Positions 1-7,858 are shown, counted from the stretch's first letter. The stretch is 8,609 bases of DNA from an uncultured bacterium (GCA_905215115.1 CAJMOP010000086.1:1-8609); one strand, 5' to 3'. Numbers and translations are program-made. Notes: generated by a model not told the origin, from the sequence alone.

Positions 1-264
1 GCCCGCGCCGGCACCGTAGCCGCCGCCATACGCTCCGCCCGCGCCCGGCATGCCGCCGAACATGAGCATCTGGTCGTACTCTTTGCGCTTCTTCTCGTCC
101 GAAAGCGTCTCGTAGGCCTCGCTAATCTCCTTAAACTTGGCCTCGTCGCCGCCGGCATCGGGGTGATATTTTTGCGCGAGCTTGCGAAACGCGCTCTTGA
201 TCTCTTTGTCGGAGGCGCTCTTGGATACGCCCAGGATGTCATAGAAGGTTTTGCCTGCAGCCAT
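1..264 (-). CDS. dnaJ: DnaJ (Hsp40) co-chaperone, N-terminal part
   Basis: Only the first 88 codons are present; the gene runs off the left edge of the window. The translation is a J-domain: residues 7-13 FYDILGV, the helix II/III HPD tripeptide at 34-36 that stimulates the DnaK ATPase, and KEISEAYETLSDEKKRKEYD at 46-65. A Gly-rich linker begins near residue 70 (FGGMPGAGGAYGGGYGAGAG), as in DnaJ-type Hsp40s. The zinc-finger and substrate-binding domains lie outside, so type I (DnaJ) versus CbpA-like cannot be decided from domains alone. Its place as third gene after dnaK and grpE favours DnaJ. The ATG at 264 is preceded by GGAGAGGAG, a strong ribosome binding site. It probably acts in the cytoplasm, handing unfolded clients to DnaK. 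Confidence 0.93.
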   Translation of the reverse strand, partial: MAAGKTFYDILGVSKSASDKEIKSAFRKLAQKYHPDAGGDEAKFKEISEAYETLSDEKKRKEYDQMLMFGGMPGAGGAYGGGYGAGAG

Positions 265-288
265 CGTAGCTCCTCTCCTGTTTCATCC

Positions 289-308
289 GCCGCCCAGCAG
301 ACGGCGGC
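289..308 (-). other. Small hairpin in the dnaJ leader
   Basis: A perfect 6-bp GC-only inverted repeat (GCCGCC / GGCGGC, 8-nt loop) lies about 10 nt upstream of the dnaJ ribosome binding site on the minus-strand mRNA. It is short enough to be chance in GC-rich DNA. If it forms, it sits between the stronger grpE-dnaJ hairpin and the dnaJ start. No function is assigned. Confidence 0.35.
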
Positions 309-336
309 TCATGCTTTCATATGGCACTAGGCCAGA

Positions 337-366
337 AAGGGCCCCGGGTGTTGCCCCGGGGCCCTT
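337..366 (-). terminator. GC-rich hairpin between grpE and dnaJ, terminator- or attenuator-like
   Basis: A perfect 12-bp stem (AAGGGCCCCGGG and its complement) with a 6-nt loop lies 5 nt past the grpE stop. Read on the minus strand, the stem is followed by TTTCTGG, so the U-tract is short and this would be a weak intrinsic terminator. Because dnaJ follows in the same orientation about 70 nt downstream, partial termination or an mRNA-stability/processing role inside the operon is more plausible than full termination. A processing or stabilising hairpin between chaperone genes would lower dnaJ relative to dnaK and grpE. Confidence 0.5.
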
Positions 367-371
367 CTCAA

Positions 372-1214
372 TTACTCCTCGGTGCTCTCAGCCGTATCGG
401 CCGCAGCATCCTCGGGCGCCGCTTCGGGCTCCGGTGCGGGGCGCTTCTCGCCACCGTAGGTCACCGTCACCATCGCGGAGCGCAGGATGCGATCCGCCAT
501 GCGGTAGCCCTTCTGGTACACGTCGTTGACGGTCTCGTCGTACTGCGATGCGTCCTCGACGCGACCCACAGCCTGGTGCTCGAGCGGATCGAACGCCTCG
601 CCCTTGGGGTCGATGGGCTCAACGCCCTCGTGCGCAAACACATCGAGCAGCTTGGCATGTACCGCGTCAACGCCATCGACGAACTGCTTAAAGTCCTCGG
701 AAAGCTCCTGGCTACGGGCATGGTCGATTGCACGCTCGATATCGTCAACCACCGGCAACAGCGCGGTGACAAGCTTCTCGGTCGCGCGCTCGCGCTCGGC
801 GATACGCTCGTTGGCAGTGCGGCGACGGAAGTTCTCCCAGTCGGCCTGCAGACGGGCGGTACGCTCGGTGGCGTCCTTTGCCTTGTCCTCGGCGGCCTTC
901 TGGGCCTCTGCCGCAGCATCGAGCTCGCTGCGCACGTCGGCAAGCTCCTTTTGGGCCTGCTCGAACTTGAGCTTAAAGTCGTTGTCGGCGGCTTCCTCAC
1001 CGGCGCGGATAGCGGCTTCCACCATCTCGTCCTCGGTCATCGTCGCCTCCTTGTTGGAATCCTCTACCTGGTTCTCGGCAGCCTCGGCGGCCTCGGCCTC
1101 GTTGGCCTCGGTATCGTCGACGGCCTCTACGGGAATCTTCACGTCCTTCTCCTCAGAGTCAACGGGGGCGGCGCCAGCGGCGGCCGCCTCCGTGCGAGCT
1201 TTACGGGCGGACAT
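372..1214 (-). CDS. grpE: GrpE nucleotide exchange factor for DnaK
   Basis: GrpE releases ADP from DnaK so that the chaperone cycle can continue; it works in the cytoplasm as an elongated dimer. The translation has 280 residues. Residues 1-58 are Ala/Glu-rich low complexity and about 80-125 are a charged coiled-coil helix. The GrpE core includes QADWENFRRRTANER (123-137), LLPVVDDIERAIDHA (152-166) and GEAFDPLEHQAVG (205-217), then VYQKGYRMADRILRSAMV (232-249) in the C-terminal beta domain. An acidic, Pro/Ala-rich tail follows. Typical GrpE is near 200 residues, so both ends are extended. The ATG at 1214 lies 2 nt after the dnaK stop with only a modest GAGGA 9 nt upstream. An internal ATG at 1040 has a far better ribosome binding site and would give 222 residues (see separate entry). 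Coupled translation with dnaK is likely for the long form. Confidence 0.95.
   Translation of the reverse strand: MSARKARTEAAAAGAAPVDSEEKDVKIPVEAVDDTEANEAEAAEAAENQVEDSNKEATMTEDEMVEAAIRAGEEAADNDFKLKFEQAQKELADVRSELDAAAEAQKAAEDKAKDATERTARLQADWENFRRRTANERIAERERATEKLVTALLPVVDDIERAIDHARSQELSEDFKQFVDGVDAVHAKLLDVFAHEGVEPIDPKGEAFDPLEHQAVGRVEDASQYDETVNDVYQKGYRMADRILRSAMVTVTYGGEKRPAPEPEAAPEDAAADTAESTEE
1038..1052 (-). promoter_or_regulatory. Internal ribosome binding site and alternative grpE start
   Basis: On the minus strand AAGGAGG (1046-1052) stands 5 nt before an in-frame ATG (1038-1040, codon 59 of the long grpE reading). This is a better Shine-Dalgarno match than the one before the upstream ATG. 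Starting here removes the Ala/Glu-rich segment and gives a 222-residue GrpE, close to the family norm. Either this is the true start, or two GrpE forms are made. Confidence 0.55.
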
Positions 1215-1216
1215 GA

Positions 1217-3109
<1,893 letters not shown>

Positions 3110-3478
3110 TAGAAATTCCCTCTCTCTTTTGCGTTCGCGCCGCCTCGACGGTCTGTCGTGTGGCGCTTCGGCTTGTCTTTCAGGATGTAGTGTATCCCCT
3201 TATGGGCCGGAATATACAAAATCTAAGTCAATTCATATAAGATTTCTTATTGCTGAGAGTTTAGGTTCTCAAATGCGCAGGTAGATGCACTGTTTGAGTT
3301 CTCGGCAGATCTATTGAGATCTATGTAGAGATGGCTGAGGTTTGGGCTTGGGAGCGCACATGGCGGCCCCGGGCTTCCCTGGGGAAAGTTCGACCCGTTT
3401 TTCGGCCAAATAATGGGATGCGCTTTCCACAAGCACGCTCAATCGCCCTATATTTCAAGTCACCTATAGCTAACATTT
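3110..3478. promoter_or_regulatory. dnaK upstream region with promoter zone and small inverted repeats
   Basis: No credible gene is seen in this stretch. The dnaK ribosome binding site lies close to its start. An AT-rich patch at about 3205-3260 is the likeliest dnaK promoter zone. On the minus strand it contains TTGACT (3226-3231) and TATATT (3211-3216), but these are only 9 bp apart, so they cannot be one sigma-70 promoter and I do not fix a start. Three small inverted repeats lie upstream: TGAGA-N8-TCTCA (3254-3271), CTCAAA/TTTGAG (3268-3298) and AGATCT-ATTG-AGATCT (3307-3322). Neither a CIRCE element (TTAGCACTC-N9-GAGTGCTAA) nor a proper HAIR element (CTTGAGT-N7-ACTCAAG) is present. Heat-shock control, if any, must use another site. 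Confidence 0.45.
3383..3428. repeat. Symmetric imperfect hairpin upstream of dnaK
   Basis: GGAAAG (3383-3388) pairs with CTTTCC (3423-3428). Inside, after a 5-nt internal loop on each side, CCC pairs with GGG around an 18-nt loop. The regular layout suggests a folded RNA or a palindromic repeat rather than random DNA. It is short and partly mismatched, so this is tentative. It lies 50 nt before the orphan terminator at 3479-3511. Confidence 0.3.
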
Positions 3479-3511
3479 GCGCAGCTCAACGGCCCCACCT
3501 GCGCGTTTTTT
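3479..3511 (+). terminator. Plus-strand intrinsic terminator-like hairpin with no upstream gene
   Basis: GCGCAG (3479-3484) pairs with CTGCGC (3499-3504) across a 14-nt loop, with one further U-G pair possible. Six Ts (3506-3511) follow directly. The shape is that of a modest Rho-independent terminator for rightward transcription. Nothing coding on the plus strand precedes it, because dnaK is transcribed leftward. It could end a small RNA from the dnaK upstream region, stop stray transcription antisense to dnaK before the ferredoxin promoter, or be the remnant of a lost gene. Confidence 0.5.
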
Positions 3512-3563
3512 AGTAAACCTTGGCATACTCGGCGAACGGTATGAAGATGCCGGCCAGAGGGTA

Positions 3564-3591
3564 TTGCAAACGGTCGCTCCCGTGGTATGTT
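3564..3591 (+). promoter_or_regulatory. Candidate sigma-70-type promoter for the ferredoxin gene
   Basis: TTGCAA (3564-3569) and TATGTT (3586-3591) are separated by 16 bp. A TGG just before the -10 makes it an extended -10 element. Each hexamer matches the consensus at four of six positions. Transcription would begin near 3598, leaving a leader of about 55 nt before the ferredoxin start. Confidence 0.5.
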
Positions 3592-3652
3592 TTTGCCCGA
3601 ATCAAACCGGCGCGCATCGCCTGTAGCGTCGGTCAACAGAGAGGAAACTACC

Positions 3653-3838
3653 ATGGCTCATCCCGTAATTGATGCCGACGAGTGCATCGCTTGTGGCGTT
3701 TGCGTCGACTCCTGCCCCGCTGGCGTTCTGGAGCTCCAGGACGTCGCTACCGTCGCTGACGAGGACTCCTGCGTCGCCTGTGGCGCTTGCCAGGACGCTT
3801 GCCCCGCCGGCGCGATCACCGAGATCGTCGAGGAGTAA
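3653..3838 (+). CDS. 2[4Fe-4S] clostridial-type ferredoxin
   Basis: This 61-residue cytoplasmic electron carrier has two internally similar halves. The cluster motifs are CIACGVCVDSCP (C11, C14, C17, C21) and CVACGACQDACP (C40, C43, C46, C50). In this family the first three cysteines of one motif and the fourth of the other bind each cluster. The N-terminal VIDADECIACG and the acidic C-terminus (ITEIVEE) are typical of low-potential ferredoxins used by anaerobes with pyruvate:ferredoxin oxidoreductase or hydrogenases. The ATG at 3653 is chosen because GAGAGGAAA stands 6-8 nt upstream. An in-frame ATG at 3587 overlaps the promoter and has no ribosome binding site. The gene appears monocistronic, with its own promoter and terminator. 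No partner enzyme is adjacent, so its redox partner cannot be named. Confidence 0.97.
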   Translation: MAHPVIDADECIACGVCVDSCPAGVLELQDVATVADEDSCVACGACQDACPAGAITEIVEE

Positions 3839-3879
3839 CAACTCCCCCCACTTGCACACTCACAAGTACACCGTGCACA

Positions 3880-3917
3880 AAAAGGAGGCCTCCACATCGC
3901 CGCGGAGGCCTCCTTTT
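3880..3917. terminator. Bidirectional intrinsic terminator between ferredoxin and niaR
   Basis: The stem is a perfect 14 bp (AAAAGGAGGCCTCC and its complement) with a 10-nt loop. It is flanked by TTTT on the plus strand and by TTTTT read on the minus strand. It lies 41 nt after the ferredoxin stop and 9 nt after the niaR stop on the other strand. It can therefore end both converging transcripts. Each arm contains GGAGGCCTCC, itself a palindrome. Confidence 0.92.
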
Positions 3918-3926
3918 GCATGTGTT

Positions 3927-4472
3927 CTAGGACAAATCATCCTCGTAGGGCATTAAATCGGCAAGGTAGCCCTTCTCCTTGAGCATGGCCTCGATCTCGT
4001 CGAGAGTTTGCTCGTCATCTGCCGCAATGCGATGGAAGTGATAGCCACTCGTCACCGTTAATAGTGGAAAGCTCTTGCCGCTCTCGATATCGTGCAGGTA
4101 GCGCTCAACATCGCGACGATTGCGAATGTCCAGGTCGGCCGTGATCTTACCGTACACGCGGTGATTGACGATTACGTTGAGCACGGCGCCGCCGGCGTCG
4201 ACGATACTCGTGAGCTCATCGCCTGCCTGCTCCACGCTGTGGCGAACCTTCACCAAGCGCGTGGGCACGGCGGGGCTGCTGGGGGCCTCCTGTAGTACAT
4301 AGCCGCGATTGGTGGCGACGATATCGTGCCCGTCGGCGCGCAGCAGGGCGATGTCCTGCACCACGACCTGACGGCTCACGCCCACCTCGCGGGCAAGAGC
4401 ACTGCCCGAGACAGGATCTTTGGCTTCCTCGAGCACGGCCATGATGGAGCGGCGACGCTCGCGTGCATTCAT
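3927..4472 (-). CDS. niaR: NiaR niacin-responsive transcriptional repressor (HTH + 3H domain)
   Basis: The protein has 181 residues. Residues 1-60 are a winged helix-turn-helix (RRSIMAVLEEAKDPVSGSAL, then VGVSRQVVVQDIALLRADGH). About 75-175 is the 3H domain named for conserved histidines: H78 in VRHSVEQ, H104 in VNHRVYG, and H145/H147 in SGYHFHRI. E86 lies 8 residues after H78. The family's structural work places a metal site on an H/E/H/H set that fits H78, E86, H145 and H147. Members of this family bind niacin and repress NAD synthesis or niacin uptake genes. It is the last gene of the NAD operon: its ATG shares one base with the nadC stop (TAATG), and no good ribosome binding site is seen, so translation is probably coupled to nadC. 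Being inside the operon makes autoregulation likely. Confidence 0.93.
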   Translation of the reverse strand: MNARERRRSIMAVLEEAKDPVSGSALAREVGVSRQVVVQDIALLRADGHDIVATNRGYVLQEAPSSPAVPTRLVKVRHSVEQAGDELTSIVDAGGAVLNVIVNHRVYGKITADLDIRNRRDVERYLHDIESGKSFPLLTVTSGYHFHRIAADDEQTLDEIEAMLKEKGYLADLMPYEDDLS

Positions 4473-5332
4473 TATTTACCGTCCAGCAGACGCAGGTGCT
4501 TAAGCGAGAGGTCGAGAATCGGCGCAGAGTGCGTCAACGCCCCCGAGCTAATAAAGTCAACGCCCAGGTCGGCGAGCGCGCGGATATTGTTGGCGTCCAC
4601 GTTGCCCGAGCACTCGGTCTTGGCGCGACCGGCGATAAGTTCAATCGCTGCAGCCATGTCGTCGTGGGTCATGTTGTCGAGCATGATGATATCGGCACCG
4701 GCCTCCACGGCCTCGCGTACCATGTCCAGGTTCTCGCACTCAATCTCGACCGTCGTGGTAAACGACGCATGGGCGCGCGCCATCTCAATCGCGCGCGCCA
4801 CGCCACCGGCGGCGTCGATGTGGTTGTCCTTGAGCATGACAGCCGTCGACAGGTTATAGCGGTGGTTGCTGCCACCGCCGATCTCGACTGCGGCCTTCTC
4901 GAAGACACGCATGCCCGGCGTGGTCTTGCGCGTGTCGACAAGCACGGTCTTGGTACCTTCGAGCGCCGCTGCCATGTTGTGCGTGTAGGTGGCGATGCCG
5001 CTCATGCGCTGCAGGTAGTTGAGCGCCACGCGCTCGCCCGAAAGCAGCACGCGCGCGTCGCCGCGCACCTGGCCCACGTGGTCGCCGGCATGCACCTCGT
5101 CGCCATCCGAAACATCGAACAACACGGAGCTCTGCGGATCCAGCAGCTCAAAGGTGCGGGCAAACACATCCAAGCCGGCGATGATACCGTCGGCCTTAGC
5201 GATAAGCTCAACGGTAGCGGGACGCGCCGTGGGGCACACGCTCGCCGTGCTCACGTCCTCAAACGTAATGTCCTCGCGCAGAGCCTGCAGAATCAGATCA
5301 TCGACGACGAGCTTCATGGTAATGGGATTCAT
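4472..5332 (-). CDS. nadC: Nicotinate-nucleotide pyrophosphorylase (quinolinate phosphoribosyltransferase)
   Basis: This enzyme converts quinolinate and PRPP to nicotinate mononucleotide, CO2 and PPi, the last step of the de novo branch before the shared NAD pathway. It has 286 residues, the normal length. Conserved stretches are SGERVALNYLQRMSGIAT (98-115), VDTRKTTPGMR (132-142), IGGGSNHRYNL (151-161), MLKDNHI (166-172), VEIECENL (195-202), IIMLDN (215-220) and ECSGNV (240-245). By comparison with the characterised family, R101, R135, H157, R158, K168, E198 and D219 should line the substrate site. The ATG at 5332 has GGAGGAG 6 nt upstream, within the end of nadB, and only 3 nt separate the two genes. 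An in-frame Met at codon 6 is less well placed. The stop overlaps the niaR start. Confidence 0.98.
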   Translation of the reverse strand: MNPITMKLVVDDLILQALREDITFEDVSTASVCPTARPATVELIAKADGIIAGLDVFARTFELLDPQSSVLFDVSDGDEVHAGDHVGQVRGDARVLLSGERVALNYLQRMSGIATYTHNMAAALEGTKTVLVDTRKTTPGMRVFEKAAVEIGGGSNHRYNLSTAVMLKDNHIDAAGGVARAIEMARAHASFTTTVEIECENLDMVREAVEAGADIIMLDNMTHDDMAAAIELIAGRAKTECSGNVDANNIRALADLGVDFISSGALTHSAPILDLSLKHLRLLDGK

Positions 5333-5335
5333 GGT

Positions 5336-6712
5336 CTACTCCTCCACGGCCTGCGTGCCGGCGGCACGGGCCAAATCATCGATTGCAAGGGTATCGGCAC
5401 TCAGGGCGCGATGGCGTCCATCGAGCACGGGCTCGCCCGCCTGCTCCACGGCTAGCGACTCGCCGGTGCGCATACGCCACGCAGCGCGGCGACCCCAGAC
5501 TAGGGACTCGAGCAGGCTGTTGGAAGCTAGACGATTCTTGCCGTGAACACCGTTGCAGGCCGTCTCGCCGGCGGCGTAGAGCTCGGGCATCGAGGTGCGG
5601 CCGTCCTTGTCGACCCACACGCCGCCCATAAAGTAGTGCTGCGTGGGTGTGACGGGAATGGGCTCGTCCAAGATGTCGCGGCCGTCCTCCAGACAGCGCG
5701 CACGAATATTGGCAAAGTGCCCGGTCACCACGTCGCGCTCGACGGGGGCAAAGCTCAGCCACTCGTGCTCGGCGCCGTCCTGCTTCATCTGCTCGCGGAT
5801 GGCGGCGGTGACGACGTCGCGCGGCTGCAACTCGTCGGTAAAACGCTCGCCGGCGGCGTTGAGCAAAATCGCGCCCTCGCCGCGGCAGCTTTCGCTAATC
5901 AGGAAGGTGCGGCCCGGCTGCGGCGAGAACAGGCCCGTGGGGTGGATCTGCACGTAGTCCAGGTGCTCCATCGTGATGCCGTGCTCCTGCGCGATGTAGC
6001 AGGCGTCACCGGTGAGCTGCGGGTAGTTGGTCGAATGGTCGTACACGCCACCGATACCACCCGTTGCCCACAGCGTATGGCGGGCATGGATCTTAAACGG
6101 CTTGCCAGCATGTACGCCCTCAGCGGCATTTGCCAGCTCGTCGGCGGGACGAACCGAGTTATCCTCGTCCACGGGAACGGCGACGACGCCGGCGCACACC
6201 GCAGCGCCATCGCGCTCGGCGGTCAGGATGTCGGTCATGGCAACGTGTTCGAGAATCTGCACGTTGTCCAGCTTGCGGACAGCCTGGAGCAGCTTGGTCG
6301 TAATCTCCTTGCCCGTAATATCGGCATGGAAGGCGATGCGCGGGCGGCTGTGTGCGCCCTCGCGGGTAAAGTCGAGGCTGCCGTCGGCCTTGCGCTCAAA
6401 GTCCACGCCCATGGCCAGCAGGTCATTGATGACCGAACGGCTCGAGCGAATCATGATGTCAACACTCTCGCGGCGGTTCTCGTAATGGCCGGCGTGCATG
6501 GTGTCCTCAAAGAAGGCATCGTAGTCAGAGCCTTCGGGCAGCACGCAGATACCGCCCTGCGCGAGCATCGAATCGCACTCGTCGACGGCGCCCTTGGAGA
6601 GCATGATTACGCGCGTGCTCGTCGGCAGATTGAGAGCCGCATACAGGCCCGCCACGCCGCAACCGGCAATGACGACATCGCACTCCATATCGGGGTATTG
6701 TTTGGTTTCCAC
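5336..6712 (-). CDS. nadB: L-aspartate oxidase, short form
   Basis: This FAD enzyme oxidises L-aspartate to iminoaspartate, the unstable substrate for NadA. The FAD-binding fingerprint VVIAGCGVAGLYAALNLP is at 13-30, SMLAQGGI at 48-55 and REGAHSRPRI at 117-126. Catalytic family residues are visible: H257 in HPTGL, R298 in QPRDVV, H359 in QHYFMGGV and R394 in HGKNRLASNSLLE. ELYAAGE (377-383) contacts FAD. I choose the GTG at 6712 (458 residues) because GGGAGAGG lies 6 nt upstream. The ATG at 6757 would translate through the palindrome at 6731-6765, has no ribosome binding site and adds 15 non-conserved residues. The protein ends about 60 residues after the FAD/substrate motif, so the C-terminal helical bundle of longer NadBs (about 530-540 residues) is missing. 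In an anaerobe fumarate is the probable electron acceptor. Confidence 0.96.
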   Translation of the reverse strand: METKQYPDMECDVVIAGCGVAGLYAALNLPTSTRVIMLSKGAVDECDSMLAQGGICVLPEGSDYDAFFEDTMHAGHYENRRESVDIMIRSSRSVINDLLAMGVDFERKADGSLDFTREGAHSRPRIAFHADITGKEITTKLLQAVRKLDNVQILEHVAMTDILTAERDGAAVCAGVVAVPVDEDNSVRPADELANAAEGVHAGKPFKIHARHTLWATGGIGGVYDHSTNYPQLTGDACYIAQEHGITMEHLDYVQIHPTGLFSPQPGRTFLISESCRGEGAILLNAAGERFTDELQPRDVVTAAIREQMKQDGAEHEWLSFAPVERDVVTGHFANIRARCLEDGRDILDEPIPVTPTQHYFMGGVWVDKDGRTSMPELYAAGETACNGVHGKNRLASNSLLESLVWGRRAAWRMRTGESLAVEQAGEPVLDGRHRALSADTLAIDDLARAAGTQAVEE

Positions 6713-6730
6713 AGGAATCCTCTCCCTTGT

Positions 6731-6765
6731 AATGTGACATAAGGGATGGTCCCTCATGTCACATT
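6731..6765. repeat. Near-perfect 35-bp palindrome between nadA and nadB
   Basis: Arms of 16 bp (6731-6746 and 6750-6765) surround a 3-bp centre. Fifteen of 16 positions match, and the odd pair becomes G-U in the minus-strand mRNA, so the RNA can form an uninterrupted 16-bp hairpin. It sits 3 nt after the nadA stop and just before the nadB ribosome binding site. The half-site AATGTGACAT with an AGGGA/TCCCT core resembles short dispersed palindromes (REP-like, RAYT-associated) that I recall from Firmicutes and Coriobacteriia. It does not resemble the operator upstream of nadA. There is no U-tract, so it is not a terminator. Confidence 0.8.
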
Positions 6766-6768
6766 GGC

Positions 6769-7794
6769 TTAGCGCGCCGCGTACTCGAGCATGCGGTCGA
6801 GCGTGAGCTTGGCCTGGCCGGCGGCCTCGTCCGACACGCCAATCCGCACCTCGCCCTCGCCCGTCTCCAGGCAGCGCACGAGCTTTTCGAGCGTGATGAG
6901 ATCCATGTTGACGCAGGTGGGCTGCACCGCAGGGAAGTAGAACTTCTTGCCGGTGCCCTGGCAGCGGCGCTCAAGTTCGTAGAGCACGCCGCGGACCGTC
7001 ACGATGATGAACTCGCTCGCGTCCGACTCCTCGGCATACTTGATGATGCCGGCAGTAGACCCGATGTAGTCGGCCTCAGCCAGGACGTCGGCCTTGCACT
7101 CGGGGTGCGCTAGCACGAGCGCGTCGGGGTGCGCCTCCTGCGCGTCGACGATCTGCTCGACGGTGATGATGTGATGACGCGGGCAGTAGCCATTGTTGAG
7201 GATGACGTGCTTTTGGGGCACCTGCTCGGCCACAAAGCGGCCCAGGTTCTGGTCGGGAATGAACAAGATGTGCTGCTGTGGCAGCTCGGAGACGATCTTG
7301 ACGGCGTTAGAGCTGGTAACGCACACGTCACTCCAGCTCTTGATTTCGACCGTCGAGTTGACGTAGCAGACGACAGCTAGGTCGTCGCCGTACTCGGCGC
7401 GCGCCGCATCGACCGTCTCGCGCTTGACCATGTGCGCCATGGGACAGTCCGCGCCTGGCTCGGGCAACAGCACCGTCTTGGTGGGATTGAGCAGCTTGGC
7501 GCTCTCGCCCATAAACTCCACGCCGCACAGCACGATGGTCTGCTGCGGCAGGCTCTTGGCAAGCTTTGCCAGGTAGAAGCTGTCGCCGACGTAATCGGCC
7601 ACAGCCTGGACCTCGGGCGCCACGTAATAGTGCGCCAGGATCACCGCGTCGCGTTGGGTTTTAAGTTGCCGAATGGCCTCGACGAGCTCTGCGGGCACCA
7701 ATGCCGCGCGCTCCGTTGCCGTCGTTGCCGATGCCAGGCCGGCCGCGATATCGCGTGCAAGCTCCGACGCATCCATGTTCGCGCTCTGCGCCAT
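6769..7794 (-). CDS. nadA: Quinolinate synthase, [4Fe-4S] enzyme
   Basis: NadA condenses iminoaspartate from NadB with dihydroxyacetone phosphate to give quinolinate. The protein has 341 residues. The three cysteines expected to hold the [4Fe-4S] cluster are C90 in CGVEFMGESAK, C233 in AHPECKADVL and C294 in QPTCVNM; the fourth iron site is left open for substrate. Other family stretches are AVILAHYYVAPEVQAVADYV (50-69), GDSFYLAK (70-77), LLPEPGADCPMA (109-120), NSTVEIK (146-152), TSSNA (160-164), FIPDQNLGRFV (178-188) and GSTAGI (245-250). I take the ATG at 7794, with GAGAGGGG 5 nt upstream; a TTG one codon earlier is possible. It is first in the operon, 56 nt before the nadB start. The cluster is oxygen-sensitive, which fits an anaerobe. 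Confidence 0.98.
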   Translation of the reverse strand: MAQSANMDASELARDIAAGLASATTATERAALVPAELVEAIRQLKTQRDAVILAHYYVAPEVQAVADYVGDSFYLAKLAKSLPQQTIVLCGVEFMGESAKLLNPTKTVLLPEPGADCPMAHMVKRETVDAARAEYGDDLAVVCYVNSTVEIKSWSDVCVTSSNAVKIVSELPQQHILFIPDQNLGRFVAEQVPQKHVILNNGYCPRHHIITVEQIVDAQEAHPDALVLAHPECKADVLAEADYIGSTAGIIKYAEESDASEFIIVTVRGVLYELERRCQGTGKKFYFPAVQPTCVNMDLITLEKLVRCLETGEGEVRIGVSDEAAGQAKLTLDRMLEYAAR

Positions 7795-7829
7795 CAAGGC
7801 CCCTCTCTTTTGGCGAATCTTGGGGCTTT

Positions 7830-7858
7830 AGTATGACACCTGGCTTTACAGCTGACAA
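7830..7858 (-). promoter_or_regulatory. Promoter of the nadA-nadB-nadC-niaR operon
   Basis: On the minus strand TTGTCA (7853-7858, five of six to consensus) and CATACT (7830-7835, four of six) are exactly 17 bp apart. A TG one base before the -10 adds an extended -10. Transcription should begin near 7823, giving a leader of about 28 nt that contains the nadA ribosome binding site. The -35 and the whole spacer lie inside the inverted repeat at 7836-7879. Confidence 0.75.

Noticed and set aside
3254..3273. HAIR (HspR) operator at TGAGA-N8-TCTCA
   Set aside because: Spacing and outer bases do not fit CTTGAGT-N7-ACTCAAG; it is listed only as a small inverted repeat.
3247..3513. Small open frames on both strands (60-61 codons) in the dnaK upstream region
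   Set aside because: They lack ribosome binding sites and recognisable folds. The region is better explained as non-coding or repeat DNA, though a repeat search could change this.
3587..3652. Longer ferredoxin starting at 3587
   Set aside because: The ATG overlaps the candidate -10 element and lacks a ribosome binding site. The family starts right at the MAHPVIDADECIACG position.
4463..5455. Plus-strand open frame opposite nadC and the end of nadB
   Set aside because: It is antisense to two well-supported enzymes and shows no domain.
5543..6742. Plus-strand open frame opposite nadB (399 codons)
   Set aside because: It is an Ala/Gly/Val/Arg-rich shadow of nadB with no recognisable motif.
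6713..6757. Upstream ATG of nadB at 6757 as the true start
   Set aside because: It would run through the palindrome, has no Shine-Dalgarno and adds non-conserved residues. The GTG at 6712 is correctly spaced from GGGAGAGG.
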